The position numbers and the translations under genes were made by a program. The notes under the pieces are model-generated. The model had not been told where the DNA came from and did not search any database. It was given only the letters and a program-made list of their open reading frames with translations. DNA of 30,477 bases from Candidatus Buchananbacteria bacterium. GTDB lineage: Bacteria; Patescibacteriota; Patescibacteriia; CAIXNZ01. The stretch covers positions 1-30,477 of the forward strand of contig JAUVKC010000003.1 in the NCBI GenBank assembly GCA_030592165.1, in the 5' to 3' direction. This document shows positions 30,127-30,477 of this stretch, piece by piece; position 1 is the stretch's first letter, and each line of letters opens with the position of its first letter.

Positions 30127-30477
30127 TTAGCCTGCTTTACGATTAAATATTTTATTGATAAATCCTTTACCTTGTTTCATTGATCTTTTATCACCATGTT
30201 GCTGATGACGATGTTTACCTTCCATTCTTGGATCCTTTTTTTCTTTATCTATTTCTTTTTCAGATTCTTTGCTTGTTTTAGTCAAATCTTTCTTAGCTTC
30301 TACTTTTTTTGCTGTTGGTACTTCTTTAATTTCAGCCAAAGACTTTACCTTAACTGTTTTTTCAGTTTTAACTGTCTTTTTAGTCTTCTTATCTTTAGTT
30401 GGTTCAATTTCATCTAAAACAATAAATACATGTGACATCTTTTTTCTAATAGGAGCTGACCTACCGTGAGCTCTTGG
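30127..30477 (-). CDS. rplV: 50S ribosomal protein L22 (uL22), 3' part, with long charged tail
   Basis: Partial: the frame is open to the window edge (PRAHGRSAPIRKKMSHVFIV), which matches the end of the L22 core, so the ATG at 30438 is internal. After VLDEIEP there are about 85 extra residues, Lys/Glu/Thr-rich, ending HRHQQHGDKRSMKQGKGFIN. Usual L22 ends near the core, so this is an unusually long extension. Confidence 0.9.
   Translation of the reverse strand, partial: PRAHGRSAPIRKKMSHVFIVLDEIEPTKDKKTKKTVKTEKTVKVKSLAEIKEVPTAKKVEAKKDLTKTSKESEKEIDKEKKDPRMEGKHRHQQHGDKRSMKQGKGFINKIFNRKAG

Overview
The window looks like part of the chromosome of a Patescibacteria/CPR bacterium, probably of the Parcubacteria group. 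The evidence is an AT-rich genome, an S10/spc-type ribosomal cluster with no rpmD (uL30) between rpsE and rplO, compact operons with 1-bp gaps or TAATG overlaps, and gene starts that mostly lack a Shine-Dalgarno (SD) sequence. UGA is used as a stop. No 16S rRNA is present, so this placement is inference.

Layout. 1-3425 (+): the 3' part of topA, a 313-bp spacer that may carry small minus-strand RNAs, and an RSH (p)ppGpp synthetase/hydrolase. 3426-7301 (-): parA, parB and an O-antigen-ligase-like membrane protein with a TPR tail. 7302-8348: tRNA-Leu(CAA), two 106-bp inverted-end repeats, tRNA-Met(CAU) and a disrupted tRNA-Met copy. 8349-9270 (+): two tandem paralogous membrane proteins, the first with a G9 tract. 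9321-14121 (-): glycosyltransferase, COG2426 membrane protein, D,D-carboxypeptidase, scpB, scpA, a YbaK-like deacylase with a lysine-rich tail, and a small winged-helix protein behind a foldable leader. 14344-16404 (-): aspS behind a T-box riboswitch. 16413-20109 (-): a pyrimidine-synthesis block (pyrE, pyrF remnant, truncated pyrK, pyrC, two small ORFs). 20162-22891 (-): recO, ruvX, map, adk. 22996-30477 (-): secY, rplO, rpsE, rplR, rplF, rpsH, rpsZ, rplE, rplX, rplN, rpsQ, rpmC, rplP, rpsC and the 3' part of rplV.

How the genes work together. The right third is the protein-synthesis and export core. ParA/ParB and ScpA/ScpB serve chromosome segregation. The D,D-carboxypeptidase, glycosyltransferase and Wzy/WaaL-like protein serve the cell envelope. 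RSH and the T-box suggest amino-acid starvation responses. The pyr block stands out because its gene starts carry canonical AAGGAGG sites that neighbouring genes lack. It also contains a deletion joining the front of pyrK to the end of pyrF, so it looks like an acquired cassette in decay.

Points most worth a second look: the candidate tandem small RNAs beside topA, the T-box whose UGGU bulge and apparent lack of a GAC specifier do not fit tRNA-Asp, the repeat cluster and interrupted tRNA copy at 7.7-8.3 kb, the folded leader at 14.2 kb, and the pyrK/pyrF junction.
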